NCBI GenBank assembly: GCA_030765065.1 | Contig: CM060990.1 | Location: 665,830,618-665,894,617, forward strand | From: Deroplatys truncata | Lineage: Eukaryota; Arthropoda; Insecta; Mantodea; Mantidae | Reading direction: 5' to 3' | DNA: 64,000 bases | In this document: positions 35,178 through 46,209 of the stretch, piece after piece | Layout: each line of letters starts with the position of its first letter | Numbering within the stretch: position 1 is the first letter of the stretch | The notes under the pieces: generated by a model | What the model was told of the DNA's origin: nothing | The model's database searches: none | Seen by the model: only the letters and a program-made list of their open reading frames with translations | Translations under genes and position numbers: made by a program

Positions 35178-35829
35178 ATTTACTAGTCGTTTACTTTAGC
35201 CTCCAACTGTGCGACATTCAGTTATCTGATATGTTATTTATTGTAATGCTGGATAAGAAATAGCCATCCTTAACCTTCTTCACTCTAGGAGATGACCCCA
35301 GTAATTTGTTAATATTTCTAGCATTTAAGGTGTGTAAAGTCGGGTGCAAAAAAAGGTGACGATATGAGGAACTGCGATTTAAGTTGGCAATTAATAATAT
35401 TCAACACGCCTCTGCCACGCCTTCCATCCTTCATTCGGTTACAGAGGTTAATACTTGAATGCCGAACCAATAAGAGCCGGACTCGTTCAGGGACTAATAT
35501 GGACAGTCTTTGGGAGTCATATTGTTTCAACCATTCAGGTGACATATACCGATTCTCCACCTCTTTCGTCGCCCAGCTAGGCCTGACCTTTCTTCATAGG
35601 GTAATGTTAGCGTATCGGACTTCAGCTAAAACCAATTAGACGATGGCTCACCTAAGGCAGGCGCGGAACACAGATGATGAGGCGATTCTGCCAACATTCA
35701 AGAACGGAAAACACTAAAAGCATCGGTACTTTCTTTTCCGCCCGACTGTACATGCCTGTTCAGTGTAAGCTGATGCGCATTCATTCATTCATTCATTCTA
35801 TGTTTAACCTCCTCTTATGTAGGACTTAC
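35178..35829. other. unassigned; short CATT run
   Basis: Overlapping 80-91 codon open frames at 35318-35639 lack motifs. A short ATTC repeat is at 35780-35800. Confidence 0.3.
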
Positions 35830-36135
35830 ACCCCCAGGACTTACAGGCGGGTGCCTGGGGTCAGAGGCCCGTTGAGGAGCAGACACTCATAGATCAGACA
35901 GAATATCCAGGATGGGTGATCAGCCCGATACCTGGTATAGGAGGAAGGAAGTAGATGAAACGAAATGATGGTGAAATGGATGAAAGGAAAGGTGATGATG
36001 GAGCTGTTGGTGGAATGAATGGCGGGGGAAACAGGAGAACCCGGAGAAAACCCGACCAGACGCCGCTTTGTCCACCATAAATCCCACATGCGGGTCCCTG
36101 GGATTGAACCCGGGCCGCCTCGGTGAGAGGCCATG
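35830..36135 (-). repeat. S2-like SINE, copy d
   Basis: Reversed tRNA-like head with a strong B-box complement GGATTGAACCCGGGCCGCC and the conserved GGAGAACCCGGAGAAAACCC block (complement of the GGTTTTCTCCGGGTTCTCC core found in many insect SINEs). The body to the left is GATGAAA-rich. Confidence 0.7.
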
Positions 36136-36139
36136 GCGC

Positions 36140-37575
36140 CACCGTATTATAGAAAGTATGACGTAAAATTCGTATGACTTTTTTTAAGTACATTTGATTT
36201 AGATAACTGCGTGGCTCCTTTTGTAAATCGTTCTGAATAAATATACAACTTTGGACAGTTTTTTACAAACCATTTCAAAATGTAAATTCTAATTCAATTC
36301 TGGATTCGTCAGGCGCGATGTTTTCTAAGCAATTAGCATAATCTAAGTATGAATTTGAAGCGGGAAGGAATATTTACTCTTTCTGTAAAGTCTCAACTCC
36401 ATATACTCAGAACGGAGACCAGTTGGAATTTTACATGTATCCCTTACTAGGATTTTTTCATATTTTATAGTTGGATTAAAAAAAGAGTGCAATTTAACGT
36501 TGTAGCTTACATACAATACATACTTATTATCTTTCCACGCGGGCGGACATAGCGGAGAAGCGGCAATACACAGCGTGATTGCGTACAACCCTACAGTGCT
36601 TAAACGGTAAAGTAGTGAAAACCTGCTTGCGAGTCTGAAAGCGTTTCATATTTGCTATGAGTAGATGATTCGAATTTTAAAATTTACAACAAATGACACT
36701 CTTTGTCCAGATTAAATCTCTGTAATATGACTCAATACATACAAGGGGGAAATGAAATTCAGGACTTCAAACAACACACTTCCTGCTCTGAAACTCAACA
36801 GCCGTAGGCCTTGGTGGGCCACATTGCTCTTAGGTAAACGAAGGAAGATAAAATGTACGCACTGTACGTTGCAGCAACTTTTTTAATTACAAGCTGTTTT
36901 AATTTTCTCCTGAGTTTTGTTTTAAGAAAGTTTTCTTAGTGTTCATATATCCCATTCTGTATTTTATGCTCGTTTGTATACAAAATTGTTACGAGTAATC
37001 AAACAATTGGAACAACCTGTGGTATGTCTGCAACTTCAGGTAATTAACATTTACATTTTGAGAGGCTAGATTACTTGAAGTAGAGGTCAAGGTGTTCAAA
37101 ACCCAAAAAATATTATATGCGTCTTCCGTTCTGCACTCTCCCGCTGCGCTGGTCCAATCTCGGCTTCACCGTTGCCACTATGGCATCAAAGGCTCCCATG
37201 GGGTATTCGAACCGTTAGTTATTCCTCGTCTCCGGGTGTGTCAGAAGCAAATTGTATTCTCTCAAACATATGTATGTACCGTCACCGACACAACGATGAG
37301 CACGTAAACATGTACATTCACTTGTTTCTGCTTGTAAAGAAAACAAAAGATGGGGAGGAACTAAGCTTCTTTGTTGGCTTGTTTATGTGTACCTGGTACT
37401 GATGTATGTCCTGTAGCGTGACCTCTCTGGCCACAACACACGGTAAAGTTACTACCGTGTAATGTGATCACCACTACGCCACCAACCTTTATATTTAAAG
37501 GACGAGATTAAGAAAAATCGTAGATTATAGTGATCGTCGTCATGAATCCCAATAGCTATGTTTTCCTGTTCCACT
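36140..37575. other. unassigned
   Basis: Nothing recognised on either strand apart from short chance frames. Confidence 0.3.
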
Positions 37576-37579
37576 TTGT

Positions 37580-38785
37580 CGTCCTCTGTGGTGTAGTGGT
37601 TACCATGCTAGCCCGAGGTCGCGGGTTCAAGCCCTGCGGAGGGCAATGGATTATTTCGGACGTAAAAACACTTAGCATGGCTTCTTTCGGAAGAGAAGTA
37701 AAGCCGGTGGTCCCTTGTCGTAGATTACCGCACGTAAAAGAACCTCAAGCCTGATAAAGAGGCCTCTGAGCAAAATTACGAGTCTTTCACGCCCAATATA
37801 GAATGGGACGCTGAGGACCATAGTAGTTTGAAGAAGGTTTGTTGCTGATACGTATGGAAAGTCAGTTTGAAGAAGATGTATTAAAGGAGTTGTATTATAT
37901 TTCAACTGAAATTCGTTGCAACCACACGTATAGTACCCGCTTTCCGGTAGCCTTCGCCCTAAGTTTAAAAATAATAACTTTGTAATTTTGACTGTTTCTT
38001 TAAATATTATATATTTGTGTTTGCCTCGGCTGCGTCAGTATTATTGTTAGAGACACGTTTGTCTTAGTAGGGTTGTGGTGTGACTAAAGAATGTAGGTTT
38101 ACACATATTATAATTTTACTTCACTCCTTTTATTAATACTTGATAGGATTAAAATAACACTTCACTGATATGGAGAGTTGTGAGATTCTTTTTATTAATT
38201 AATTACACTTTTTAACACGTAAACTTACTTTTCGTCTCGCACGAAAACGTATTAAATCTCTCGAGGACGCATCTCGCATCCGGTTACAAACACTGTCTAC
38301 AGGCAACTGAATTGATTTCAACCGCCTAAACTTCTAAATTTCTGTATTTCAAGTCTCTGATTGGCTATTCCTAATCCAATAGAATACTTTCATTCAACTA
38401 AAGCTTTTTCTGGTTGTTGATTGGCTATTTTTATAAACTGTCACTAAAATTGCATTATTGTTTCCAAGAATCATAAGTAACATTTAAACTTTCTAATTCA
38501 TTATTGCCTCAAGGTTAACTCATTGTTAGCAACTTTTAACCTATTATTCTCACAGCTCCTACCTATTAAATTACGTAATATATTCACATAACATTATTAC
38601 ACATAGATACAATAATATAAGCATATGCAATGACTGTTACATACATTTTACAAATTATTACATACACATTTTTCTTCAAGGCGGGCTGTTATTGAATTTA
38701 TATATTATATAACTAGACTGAAATCATTTAAGTGTTAAAAATACTGCCTCAAGTTAAAGAGCGTCCATAAATAAACAAAAAAACC
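37580..38785 (+). repeat. S1 SINE copy d, split by a solo LTR
   Basis: The most complete S1. The A box TGGTGTAGTGG is at 37589-37599 and the B box GGTTCAAGCC at 37624-37633, then the CGGACGTAAAAACACTTAGC, GGTGGTCCCTTGTCGTAGAT and CAATATAGAATGGGACGCTG blocks to 37828. The 3' end resumes at 38752 (AGTTAAAGAGCGTCCATAAA). An RNA polymerase III internal promoter is visible, but the element is interrupted. Confidence 0.85.
37829..38751 (-). mobile_element. solo LTR, family L, with 4-bp TSD inside S1
   Basis: TG...CA bounded (TGAAGAAGG ... TGCCTCA), 923 bp, flanked by AGTT at 37825-37828 and 38752-38755. The S1 sequence is continuous across once the insert and one AGTT are removed. Two GCCAATC boxes occur on the minus strand. 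A 4-bp duplication fits Gypsy-type integration. Internal coding sequence has been lost by LTR-LTR recombination. Confidence 0.85.
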
Positions 38786-38931
38786 TCTAAGCACACAGGT
38801 ATCTATAAAATATGTTGGTATTAGTTCATCATTCAGAAATTCTAAGATTTTTGGGATGTTTGCGAAGAACCTAAGTGCAAAAATACAATAAAAAGAGGTA
38901 AGAGAGTGGTTACACTCGCTACTTTTATAAA

Positions 38932-39485
38932 TACAGGATGGCCATAAATTCCCAATACGTTTTCATGTTTTTGGCCTACTACAGCACTGTAAACATTATA
39001 TTAGGATAAGATAGGACCTTATAAACCTAATGCAGTCCTAATGTCCACCTTCATCATCAATATAAGACAATTACCGGGACAATCTACCTGGATATGTTGC
39101 AGTTGTTTCTGGAGCCACGGTTACGGCAGGATGGTATCCTTACCTCTGTTATTTTTCAACAAGATGGGGCATTACCTCACTATGAAACATTGTGCGGGAA
39201 TATATGAATGAGACGTTTTCTAACCGCGGAAGAGCGGCGTATCATCAAGGTGCCAGACGTGCTTGAGCTGAAACGACGAATAAGAGCTGCATGCCCGGTA
39301 ATAACCCCTTAAGTATTACGGCACGTGTTCCTTACAACCATAATGCAATGGGAATAATGTGTTGATAATGGAGGTGGACATGTTGAACTGCATTAGGCTT
39401 TATAAGGTCCCACCCTATCCTAATATAATGTTTATTGTGCTCTAACAGACCAGAAAAGGTGCTGGGACCTTATGGACACCCTGTA
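38932..39485 (+). mobile_element. 554-bp TIR transposon, DUF4817/mariner-related
   Basis: Tips TACAGGATGGCCATAA and the complement TACAGGGTGTCCATAA, then arms of ~130-150 bp that pair imperfectly (each has ATAATATTAGGATA-like and GGACCTTATAA boxes or complements). The centre on the + strand holds a fragment reading FQQDGALPHYETL, the second catalytic Asp region of the same transposase branch as 27.6-28.1 kb. Most of the gene is deleted. Confidence 0.7.
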
Positions 39486-39739
39486 GTTATTTTCTTTAAC
39501 GCTTACCTATGGCAGGAAAAGGAAGCATAGCATTCCATCAATCAGAATCTATGTGAGTGAGAAAGAAGAAGGAGAGACAGAGAGAGACAGGCAGGCAGAC
39601 AGACTTTGTGAACTCAGAAATTTATTACTTATGTCAGTCGTTTTAGGAGATTAGGTGAAGATATTAACAAATATCCCCACTTTAAACAACCCTCTAAATA
39701 AAAAAATAGCAATTTTAAATTTTCTCACAACAGTCCTAA

Positions 39740-40120
39740 ATGTTTTGGACTAAAAATCTCATGCTTGAGATATTGACATGAGAAATGAAGTTTATTCTTT
39801 GAATTTTCTCTGAATAGCCAGGGAGGTCTTCTCTGCTAATATTGAGTTCTGTATAGTGGGAAACCTTAAGAGATAAACTAGACCTTACTGCAGTAAAAGT
39901 ACAGTTCTCGTAAAAATATACAAATTATGCTAAATAAAAATTTTTTTCGCATTACACATTTCCGAAACATTAACTTTTGGTCTCCAAAATTTTCCAATAG
40001 CTTAAGAAATACTTTGGAACGTTAATGACCGCTGTTTAGTACCTTCTGGGCTCATACAAAGAGAATGTAATATCAAGGCAGGCGTGTACAATAGTTTTCA
40101 TACCAGCCTCTTTAATGCTC
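39740..40120 (-). repeat. family C repeat, copy i (very diverged)
   Basis: Order of landmarks is family C reversed: a TTGACATGAGAAATGAAGTTT box, TTGAATTTTCTCTGAATAGC, AACCTTAAGAGATAAACTAG and TACAAATTATGCTAAATAAA. Similarity is low but collinear over ~350 bp. Confidence 0.5.
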
Positions 40121-42185
40121 TTAAATGCCTATCACAAAATATTGATTGAAACCGGTTCTACCCAAGATATGTTGTGATTAACGAGAAGTAAATCGAAATG
40201 CAAGCACTTGTATACATAATTTGATATATAGCTCTGAAAACAAATTAAGTTTGGTAGAACATGTCGTATGGACAATAAAATCAAATGTTTTGTTCTGTTA
40301 ATCTAATAGAAATCATATCAATAAACAACATAAAACCCTATAGTGTATAAACTTATTTTTTATTTCGAACAAATTTCAAGTCCCTAAAAACGTTAATTAA
40401 GATTGAAATCTTAGGTGTAGCATAACTGCAGTACGGTATATAAACGGGTTCACTCCTGCCTATTGGGATATGTATGCACATACTCTATTAGAGACTTACA
40501 TAAGCTGATGTTACTATACAGGCAGAAGATGTCTATAAAATTAAGACAATTCTATCAATGTGATACCCTTTGAAACTCCGTATACTTCCAGAGACTAAAT
40601 TCAATTATGTCTTTGGCAAAATCAGATAGTTGTTCTCCTTTAGAATTAATGAGATGACTTGGTTTAATTTTTTAGTGCTCTTCTTATTCCAAGTTTTCAA
40701 TGGATGTTTTTAAGTATCAGTTCCGACCGCTTCAGTTCCTAGAAAGACTAGGTCCTAAATAATCTCTTCAAAATAACACCAGTATTCTTGGTCCACTATT
40801 AGTCGACTTCTTACCCATTAAGTGCTGCTTCTTCCTTCGGTTAGGAATATTGTCAGAATGCAAGATTATCGTTTCCTCTCCCAAACTAAATTCTGCTAAC
40901 CACATGCGAATTCGCAATGTACTGTTAACAACACCACACTTACCGTGTTACATATAAATAATTACTATAATTGCTGCTCATTTAATTCACGTTAAAGAAA
41001 TTAAACACCATCATCGTAGCAGTTTTGTATCAATGTCCATGTTCCAAAACGGCATCTTATGTAACTGTCTCTCGCATGTGTATCACAAGAATTTCATAAC
41101 ATAATTAAATATGATTGGTCAGAACATCTGTAGTGAACCTAGCCCTTTATTGAACTCACTTGGACTCAAGGTATCGTATTATATACATAATAAAATTTTA
41201 GCTTTTATGTTGAAGCGGTAAGATGATCCAGGAAGTTTCGAAGCTTTGTTGTTGATTCTGCTACATAGTCTCGTGGCTCCTTCTGTTGTCTCGTGCGCCA
41301 ACTGCTCCAGTGGTAAGCTATGAGATCTTTCAGAGTATGCGTGGGGGTATTGTTAAAGGATAACACCAGTGTAAATTGACTGAGAAATTTAATATGATCT
41401 AATATTTGAGCCTTTGAAGCGAATTGCGGTCAGGTTGACGATAAAGAATGAAACTGATTATGAATCAAAAAACTCGAAATTGTAACAACTTAATTATTAT
41501 ACCTGATAACTTCTGCAGTATCCAAGATAAGATTGAAAAAACTGTAATTTTTATAAAACTGCGTGAGGCGCTTAAAATATCACACGGGCAGTACATACCG
41601 GTGACGGTACCAGAGAGATTAACTCTCTGATCTTTATTGCTTTTAGATCCGCCTACTTCATCATTCCTACCAACGTTATTTTTCACGGGCAAATAATACT
41701 TAAAATCCTGCGTGTGCCTCTTAACTTTATTACCATGGGACCTGGCTAAAATATCAGAATTTAAGTGCCTTTCTCTTATCCAGAATTGTGCCTACGTGAC
41801 CTTGCAAACGTACTGATCTTAGCTCTAATTGAGTTCCCATAATCTCTAAGCTAATGTGTTCTCTATTCTCGGCTGATATTAATGGCCTTCGCTAACCTGA
41901 CTTCCTAATTGCCTTCTTCTTTCTGGACAAACCTTTCAACTCAAGCTTATTATATTATACATTGATTTAATATACGGAAACTATTTATTGCAATTATTTT
42001 TCTATCTTACTATTATGTCTTCACTTAATTGTTTATATATTCCCGACAATAATTACTGTGTCAGTGTTGTAACGCTACGTACAATTTACGATCGCGTTAA
42101 AGTACTGTTATTTTTAAACTATAGAAATTATTCTATGGTTATTTTTAGAACGGATGTAACCATCCTCGTTTCAAGACGTTTACGT
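40121..42185. other. long unassigned stretch
   Basis: No gene, TIR pair, tRNA-like motif or shared repeat recognised in 2 kb. Open frames are all under 76 codons. Confidence 0.3.
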
Positions 42186-43030
42186 TATTACTTTCTCTAC
42201 TACGTACAGTAAGGGAAGTATTGTATTCCACCCAAAAATTCGATACCGAGATTTCACCGGAAATATATGTTTTGAGGCCCCCTGAATCCAAAAAAGCACT
42301 TTTGAAAACATGTCCGTGTGTATGTCTCTGTGTGTGTGTATGTGTGAACAGCATAACTCAGAAAGGAACAGTCGGATAAACACCAAACTTGGTACTTAGG
42401 TTCAGTATCTTCCAGAGATGCGACACGAAGGTTTTAAAGAAAATCCCCCACCCCGTTTTACCCTTTACATGGAACATTTTTCAAAAATTGTAATTTTCTC
42501 AAATATGGCTCTAGTGATTAAAATCTCATATATTTAAGATAATTTTATGAGAAATAAAATGTATATCTTGAATTTTCTGGGAATGTCTCCAAAGTATTCT
42601 TCATTGTGAACGACTTTTGCATAATTCATAAACCATAAGAGATAGGCAAAATTTTACTGCACAAAAAATGTAGATCGCGTTAAAATACACAATTTATGTC
42701 ATATACATTTTTTTGTTGAGTAAACCATTTCCGAGATATTGCTTGTTATTCCCTTAAATTTTCCAATACTTATAGCTTTTTCTCAAATGGGAATTCGTTA
42801 TTCAGTTTTTTTGTCCTGGTAATGCAAAGAGAAGTACATAGCACCTCCTCTTAAAATATTTGTCTATCGCTTAAAGCCTAGCAATTCCCCTTGCATCTAC
42901 AAGAAAATTAGCAATAAGATTAACATCACGATATCTCGAGTAACATGAAGCATATGGAGAATAAGCGTTAGTAAAAATAGTTTGTACAAGAGTAGAGAAA
43001 GTCATGCGAGTGTAAAACATCAGATTTTTT
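42186..43030 (-). repeat. family C repeat, copy h
   Basis: Reversed and near complete. It begins TACTTTCTCTACTACGTACA and ends TACAAGAGTAGAGAAAGTCA followed by TGCGAGTGTAAAACATCAGA. This copy shows the 12-bp inverted motif ACTTTCTCTACT intact at both ends. Confidence 0.8.
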
Positions 43031-43034
43031 TTTC

Positions 43035-43968
43035 TACCTCTAATACACTTGAAAAGTTTTGGCTGCAAATGTGCTCTGTCAATACAAATGTATCCGTGTT
43101 CAATTCACGATCCTCACCGCTTTAGTGCTGTGGGAGTGGCTCTGTCTTCAAATCTGGATGTCCCGAATTTGAATCTACGTTGAAGTGAGTTACCTGAACA
43201 AGGTTTTATAGGGTTTTCACTTATCCTATCACAAACGTCGGCGACTCAGCGCAGTGGACCCAGGTCTCATTTGAGCGTTCCTCACTCATTTCATTCAGTT
43301 CATCTTTGTGAGATCTGATTTGTTAAAAGGGAAGTTAAACGCTATTAAAAAGACTATCCATCTCGCCAAGTAATGGGAGAGCAACAGAAGTTCTTATACT
43401 GCAGCCAAGGAGCTTTTTATAAACAGAAGTTTGAGAGTGCTCTTGTCTGACACTCGACTTAATCGATAACCATTAATTTCAAGTTTCCTTCGTGAGAGAG
43501 ACGGAAAATTGCTGGTGGTAATAAATAGCTAGACCTAAATAATGGAAATTGCTTTACATCACTTTCCAAATTCTTTTCCTGCTTTGCAATCTTCTTTTCT
43601 TATACAATTATCCACTCCTGTTTCTTTTTCTGGTCTAAACTCCATCACTCAGGTAATTAATTCATTCAGTTTTGCTAAACTTAATTTTAACGCTTTTCTG
43701 ATACTGGAATTTTCCATTGTTTTAAATACATTATGCTTTTAGTTCCGTTTTCACTGCAATGATGTGTTGTACAACTCGCAGTACACTCGCAGATAAATAA
43801 CATGATAGAGAGTGCTTTTAAAAACGTTTTAAAAGTAGCACAATAGGGACAACAGAAAAGAGGATTATGAGCAGAGCTGAATGAAAAACATATAAAGGAC
43901 TCGTGAGGTGGGTAAAAGCAGTTTACGTGCAATCTTCTCTTCGCAGCATTTGACACTGGGTTCCCTTA
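43035..43968. other. unassigned
   Basis: No gene recognised. If the gene driven by the promoter at 44.84 kb once continued leftwards on the minus strand, its remains should be here, but I see no conserved motif. Confidence 0.3.
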
Positions 43969-44547
43969 TACAGAGAGAGCCAGAAAACTACGAACCGGCT
44001 GCGCGGTGTTTTTCCTCATCGCGTCCTCGGCGCTCGTTGGCGTCTGCCGCTATCATAGAAAGGCGCGGATGAAACCACACAGCATTTTTAAAACTATTTT
44101 TAAAGGCTATACTTAACAACGCTATGAAAGTGTGTTTGAGGACAGAATTATTAGTAGGATATGTGGCCCCCTAGGTCCCCCGATCTAACCCTCTGCGATT
44201 TCTATCTCTGGGGTAACTTAAAACAAACTTTACAAGACAAACCCACATACCCTGGAAGAATCAAAGCAAAATATCCGCTAGGAAATTGCCAACATTTCTC
44301 AACGTGAACTACGGCGAGTGATGGATGGTTTACTAAAGAGGTGCCGAAAATGTATGGACAACGACGGTGGCCAGTTTCAGCATCTCCTTTCGTAAAGTTG
44401 GTAAGTAAAGCCTTTGAAAGTAGTTTTAGAAGTGGTGTATGGTTTCATCCGCGCCTTTCTATGATAGCGGCAGACGGCAACGACCGCCGAGGACGCGGAC
44501 AGAAAAAACACCGCGTAACCGGTTCGTAGTCCTCTGGTTCTCCCTGT
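43969..44547 (+). mobile_element. T4 transposon copy a, ~150-bp GC-rich TIRs
   Basis: Tip ACAGAGAGAGCCAGAAAACT, then ACGAACCGGCTGCGCGGTG, a GGCGTCTGCCGCTATCATAG box and a GATGAAACCACACAGC box; the right arm repeats these inverted. The right tip is slightly mutated. It encodes a transposase tail and interrupts the transcription unit starting at 44841 on the minus strand. Confidence 0.8.
44125..44395 (+). pseudogene. DUF4817-type transposase C-terminal fragment (T4a)
   Basis: Frames read CGPPRSPDLTLCDFYLWGNL and then MYGQRRWPVSASP. This matches the better copy at 55754-56026 and is the final part of the catalytic domain in the insect IS630/mariner branch (SPDLTPCDFYLWG). The SPDLT motif is retained but stops and frameshifts follow. 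The domains before it are deleted. Confidence 0.75.
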
Positions 44548-44676
44548 GCATAGGTGCATACTTAAAAAATTTTGACAGTCCAGTTTTTCAACTGTCACTT
44601 CACTGTTTTTATCTAGTTGAACTTCACTAATGTGATCTAGTTGAATTTCCCCATCAGCTTCTTGACATTGCGGCAT
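44548..44676 (-). pseudogene. 5' part of an unknown gene, cut by T4a
   Basis: Minus-strand frame starting at 44676 (MPQCQEADGEIQLDHISEVQ), continuing with LDKNSEVTVEKLDCQNF and running into the T4a terminal repeat after ~43 codons. The acidic sequence contains a near repeat, EIQLDHISEVQLDKNSEV. It lies 165 nt downstream of the predicted start site at 44841 and may be preceded by an intron, as a GTGAGT donor occurs at 44722-44717. I do not recognise the protein. It may equally be a chance frame inside an intron or leader. Confidence 0.35.
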
Positions 44677-44716
44677 AATGCAATACGTACGACGTAGCCA
44701 ATTCTTCCGGGTGGTT

Positions 44717-44841
44717 ACTCACTGCGGAGACGAATACAAGACTCCTTCAATCTCTCCTGGAACATCATCACTACGTCACAGGCTCACTTGTAGAACCGCA
44801 CTTGATGTCGCACCAAAAACGTACTCGCTAACTAACTCACT
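44717..44841 (-). other. predicted first exon / leader with splice donor
   Basis: Inferred from the promoter: transcript start at the A of TCAGT (44841), 119-nt exon, then GCA followed by GTGAGT (donor G at 44722). The leader holds a 12-codon upstream frame starting MMFQERLKES. A short non-coding first exon followed by an intron is the layout of insect Hsp90 (hsp83) genes; that parallel is suggestive only. Confidence 0.35.
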
Positions 44842-44865
44842 GACTCCTCTCGCGAGAACGCTCGC

Positions 44866-44872
44866 TTATATA
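44866..44872 (-). promoter_or_regulatory. TATA box of a heat-shock-type promoter
   Basis: TATATAA on the minus strand with its first T 31 bases upstream of the A in an arthropod initiator TCAGT (44843-44839). The spacing is canonical for insect RNA polymerase II core promoters. Confidence 0.6.
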
Positions 44873-44890
44873 GGCAGTGAAATCTTCCAC

Positions 44891-44907
44891 AGAACATTCT
44901 AGAACAG
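44891..44907. promoter_or_regulatory. heat-shock element 1 (three perfect units)
   Basis: AGAACATTCTAGAACAG holds GAA, TTC and GAA in the exact 5-bp alternating spacing bound by HSF trimers. It lies about 50-66 bases upstream of the predicted start, where proximal HSEs sit in insect hsp genes. Confidence 0.6.
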
Positions 44908-44912
44908 ACACA

Positions 44913-44950
44913 ATTCTGGAGGCGGGGGAAAGAAACTCCCAGAAAATTCT
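44913..44950. promoter_or_regulatory. distal heat-shock element units
   Basis: TTCTGGAG (44914-44921) and CAGAAAATTCTGG (44940-44952) add GAA/TTC pairs further upstream on the minus strand, separated by the GC-rich GGAGGCGGGGGAAAG. Confidence 0.5.
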
Positions 44951-44999
44951 GGTTATCTACTGATAGCGCTTCCGGTGTTTACATCGGCAAGCGCTACTT

Positions 45000-45360
45000 A
45001 TCTTTTTTATCTCAGATCGCCCTGCGCCGACCTCCCGATAACCTTAAGCCAAAGCTGCTGCGTCACATTACATATTCTGTTTACGAGTATAAACCCAAAA
45101 CCATAGTATTGAATGTGACACACGCATAATGATGATCGTTAATAGCTTTGGAGTTAACAAGCAACATGGGTACACTTGTACGCAAAGAAGGGCCCATATT
45201 GAATCGCGTTAATGTGTAGCTCCATCCCCGTAAAACATCCCTTTCTGCCCCCAGCGTAGTTCTAGCCACTTTGTTGTAAGTTACTTACCTACATCATCCC
45301 AAGAGGTGGGCCGAGAGTGACACTGCCAATCAGCTGTCTCATGTTCTTGCTACTTGAGTA
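45000..45360. other. unassigned, upstream of the heat-shock-type promoter
   Basis: No motif recognised beyond the promoter itself. Confidence 0.3.
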
Positions 45361-45520
45361 TCGTTAAGCTAATAATAATGATAATGTTGTTTAGTCCTGA
45401 CGATATGCTCAGAGCCAAATTGTACTGAGGACTAACAGGAAGCCCTAGAGAGGCTAGGGGAAGAGGAACAGGGTTACCACCGTATGGGTTCCCAGCCACT
45501 CGGGTACAAGTGGTATAACT
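45361..45520 (-). repeat. SINE-like fragment with (TAA)n end
   Basis: Starts with TAATAATAATGATAAT and contains GCCCTAGAGAGGCTAGGGG and GGGTTCCCAGCCACTCGGGT. Read on the minus strand it resembles a short tRNA-type SINE with an ATT tail. No second copy in this window. Confidence 0.35.
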
Positions 45521-45736
45521 GGCGCAACAATTCTAGACATGTGAAAATCTTAATGACAGCTATGAAGCGAGTTACATACCAGATCAGGAGGTGACCGGTC
45601 GTCTGCATGCTGCAAGAGTGCGTGGGACAATCATTGTCAAATATCACACCGGTTATGCACTGCACTACACGATAAACTTATAGTTATATACAGTATATTT
45701 AAATCCCCCGCTGTAAAATGCCCTTGATATAAAAAC

Positions 45737-45927
45737 ACTGTCAACCATCTGCCTCCAGTTCTTCCACACCTGACAGCCCTTCCTCTTCTGCGGAATCACT
45801 CACATCATTGCCGCCATCACTGCTGTCGCTACTTTCTGCACCATTATCCTGGATGAGAATTTTTTGTAATTGATCTTCTGCAATTCCGTATTTTTTGAAA
45901 TAATGATTCTCAATTTATTCAACAAAT
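45737..45927 (-). pseudogene. C-terminal end of the split DDE transposase
   Basis: Minus-strand frame with FVE*IENHYFKKYG followed by AEDQLQKILIQDNG and a Ser/Asp/Glu-rich tail ending EELEADG and a stop. This continues the transposase pieces at 50600-51428; the 4.65-kb LTR element lies between. Before insertion the frame ran from a WENVCRY segment (next to 50581) straight into this part. One in-frame stop is present here, so the gene was probably already decaying. Confidence 0.75.
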
Positions 45928-46209
45928 TGTCGCGTACCTCACTATTTATTAATTATTTATTTAACTTCAGTGGTGGGCAACTCGCTGCGAGAGGGATCGT
46001 TATTCAAACAAAGGAAACTTTAATTTAAGAGGCACCGACAAAGGGACGCAGCTAAAGTTAAATTCACAACATAATTACACTAATATAATTCCTGGCTGAA
46101 GGGAGAGGCAAGGATTCTATTCTACCATAATGAAAGTATCAAGGAAGAAGAATAATTGGTTGATTTATTATAATAACTTACCCCATTGTCTGCCGGGGCG
46201 AGGACGCCA
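45928..46209 (-). repeat. LTR (3' LTR in element orientation)
   Basis: 282 bp, identical by eye to 50299-50580. Begins TGTCGCGTACCTCACTA and ends GCGAGGACGCCA on the + strand. Confidence 0.9.

Noticed and set aside
35841..36193. Two 97-99 codon minus frames
   Set aside because: They translate an S2-like SINE in two frames; no evidence for a protein.
40430..40480. Core promoter (GGTATATAAACGGG)
   Set aside because: No initiator at the proper distance and no open frame or conserved sequence downstream.
43110..43240. tRNA-like SINE (GAATTTGAATCT motif)
   Set aside because: The B box is weak, there is no A box at the right distance and no second copy in the window.
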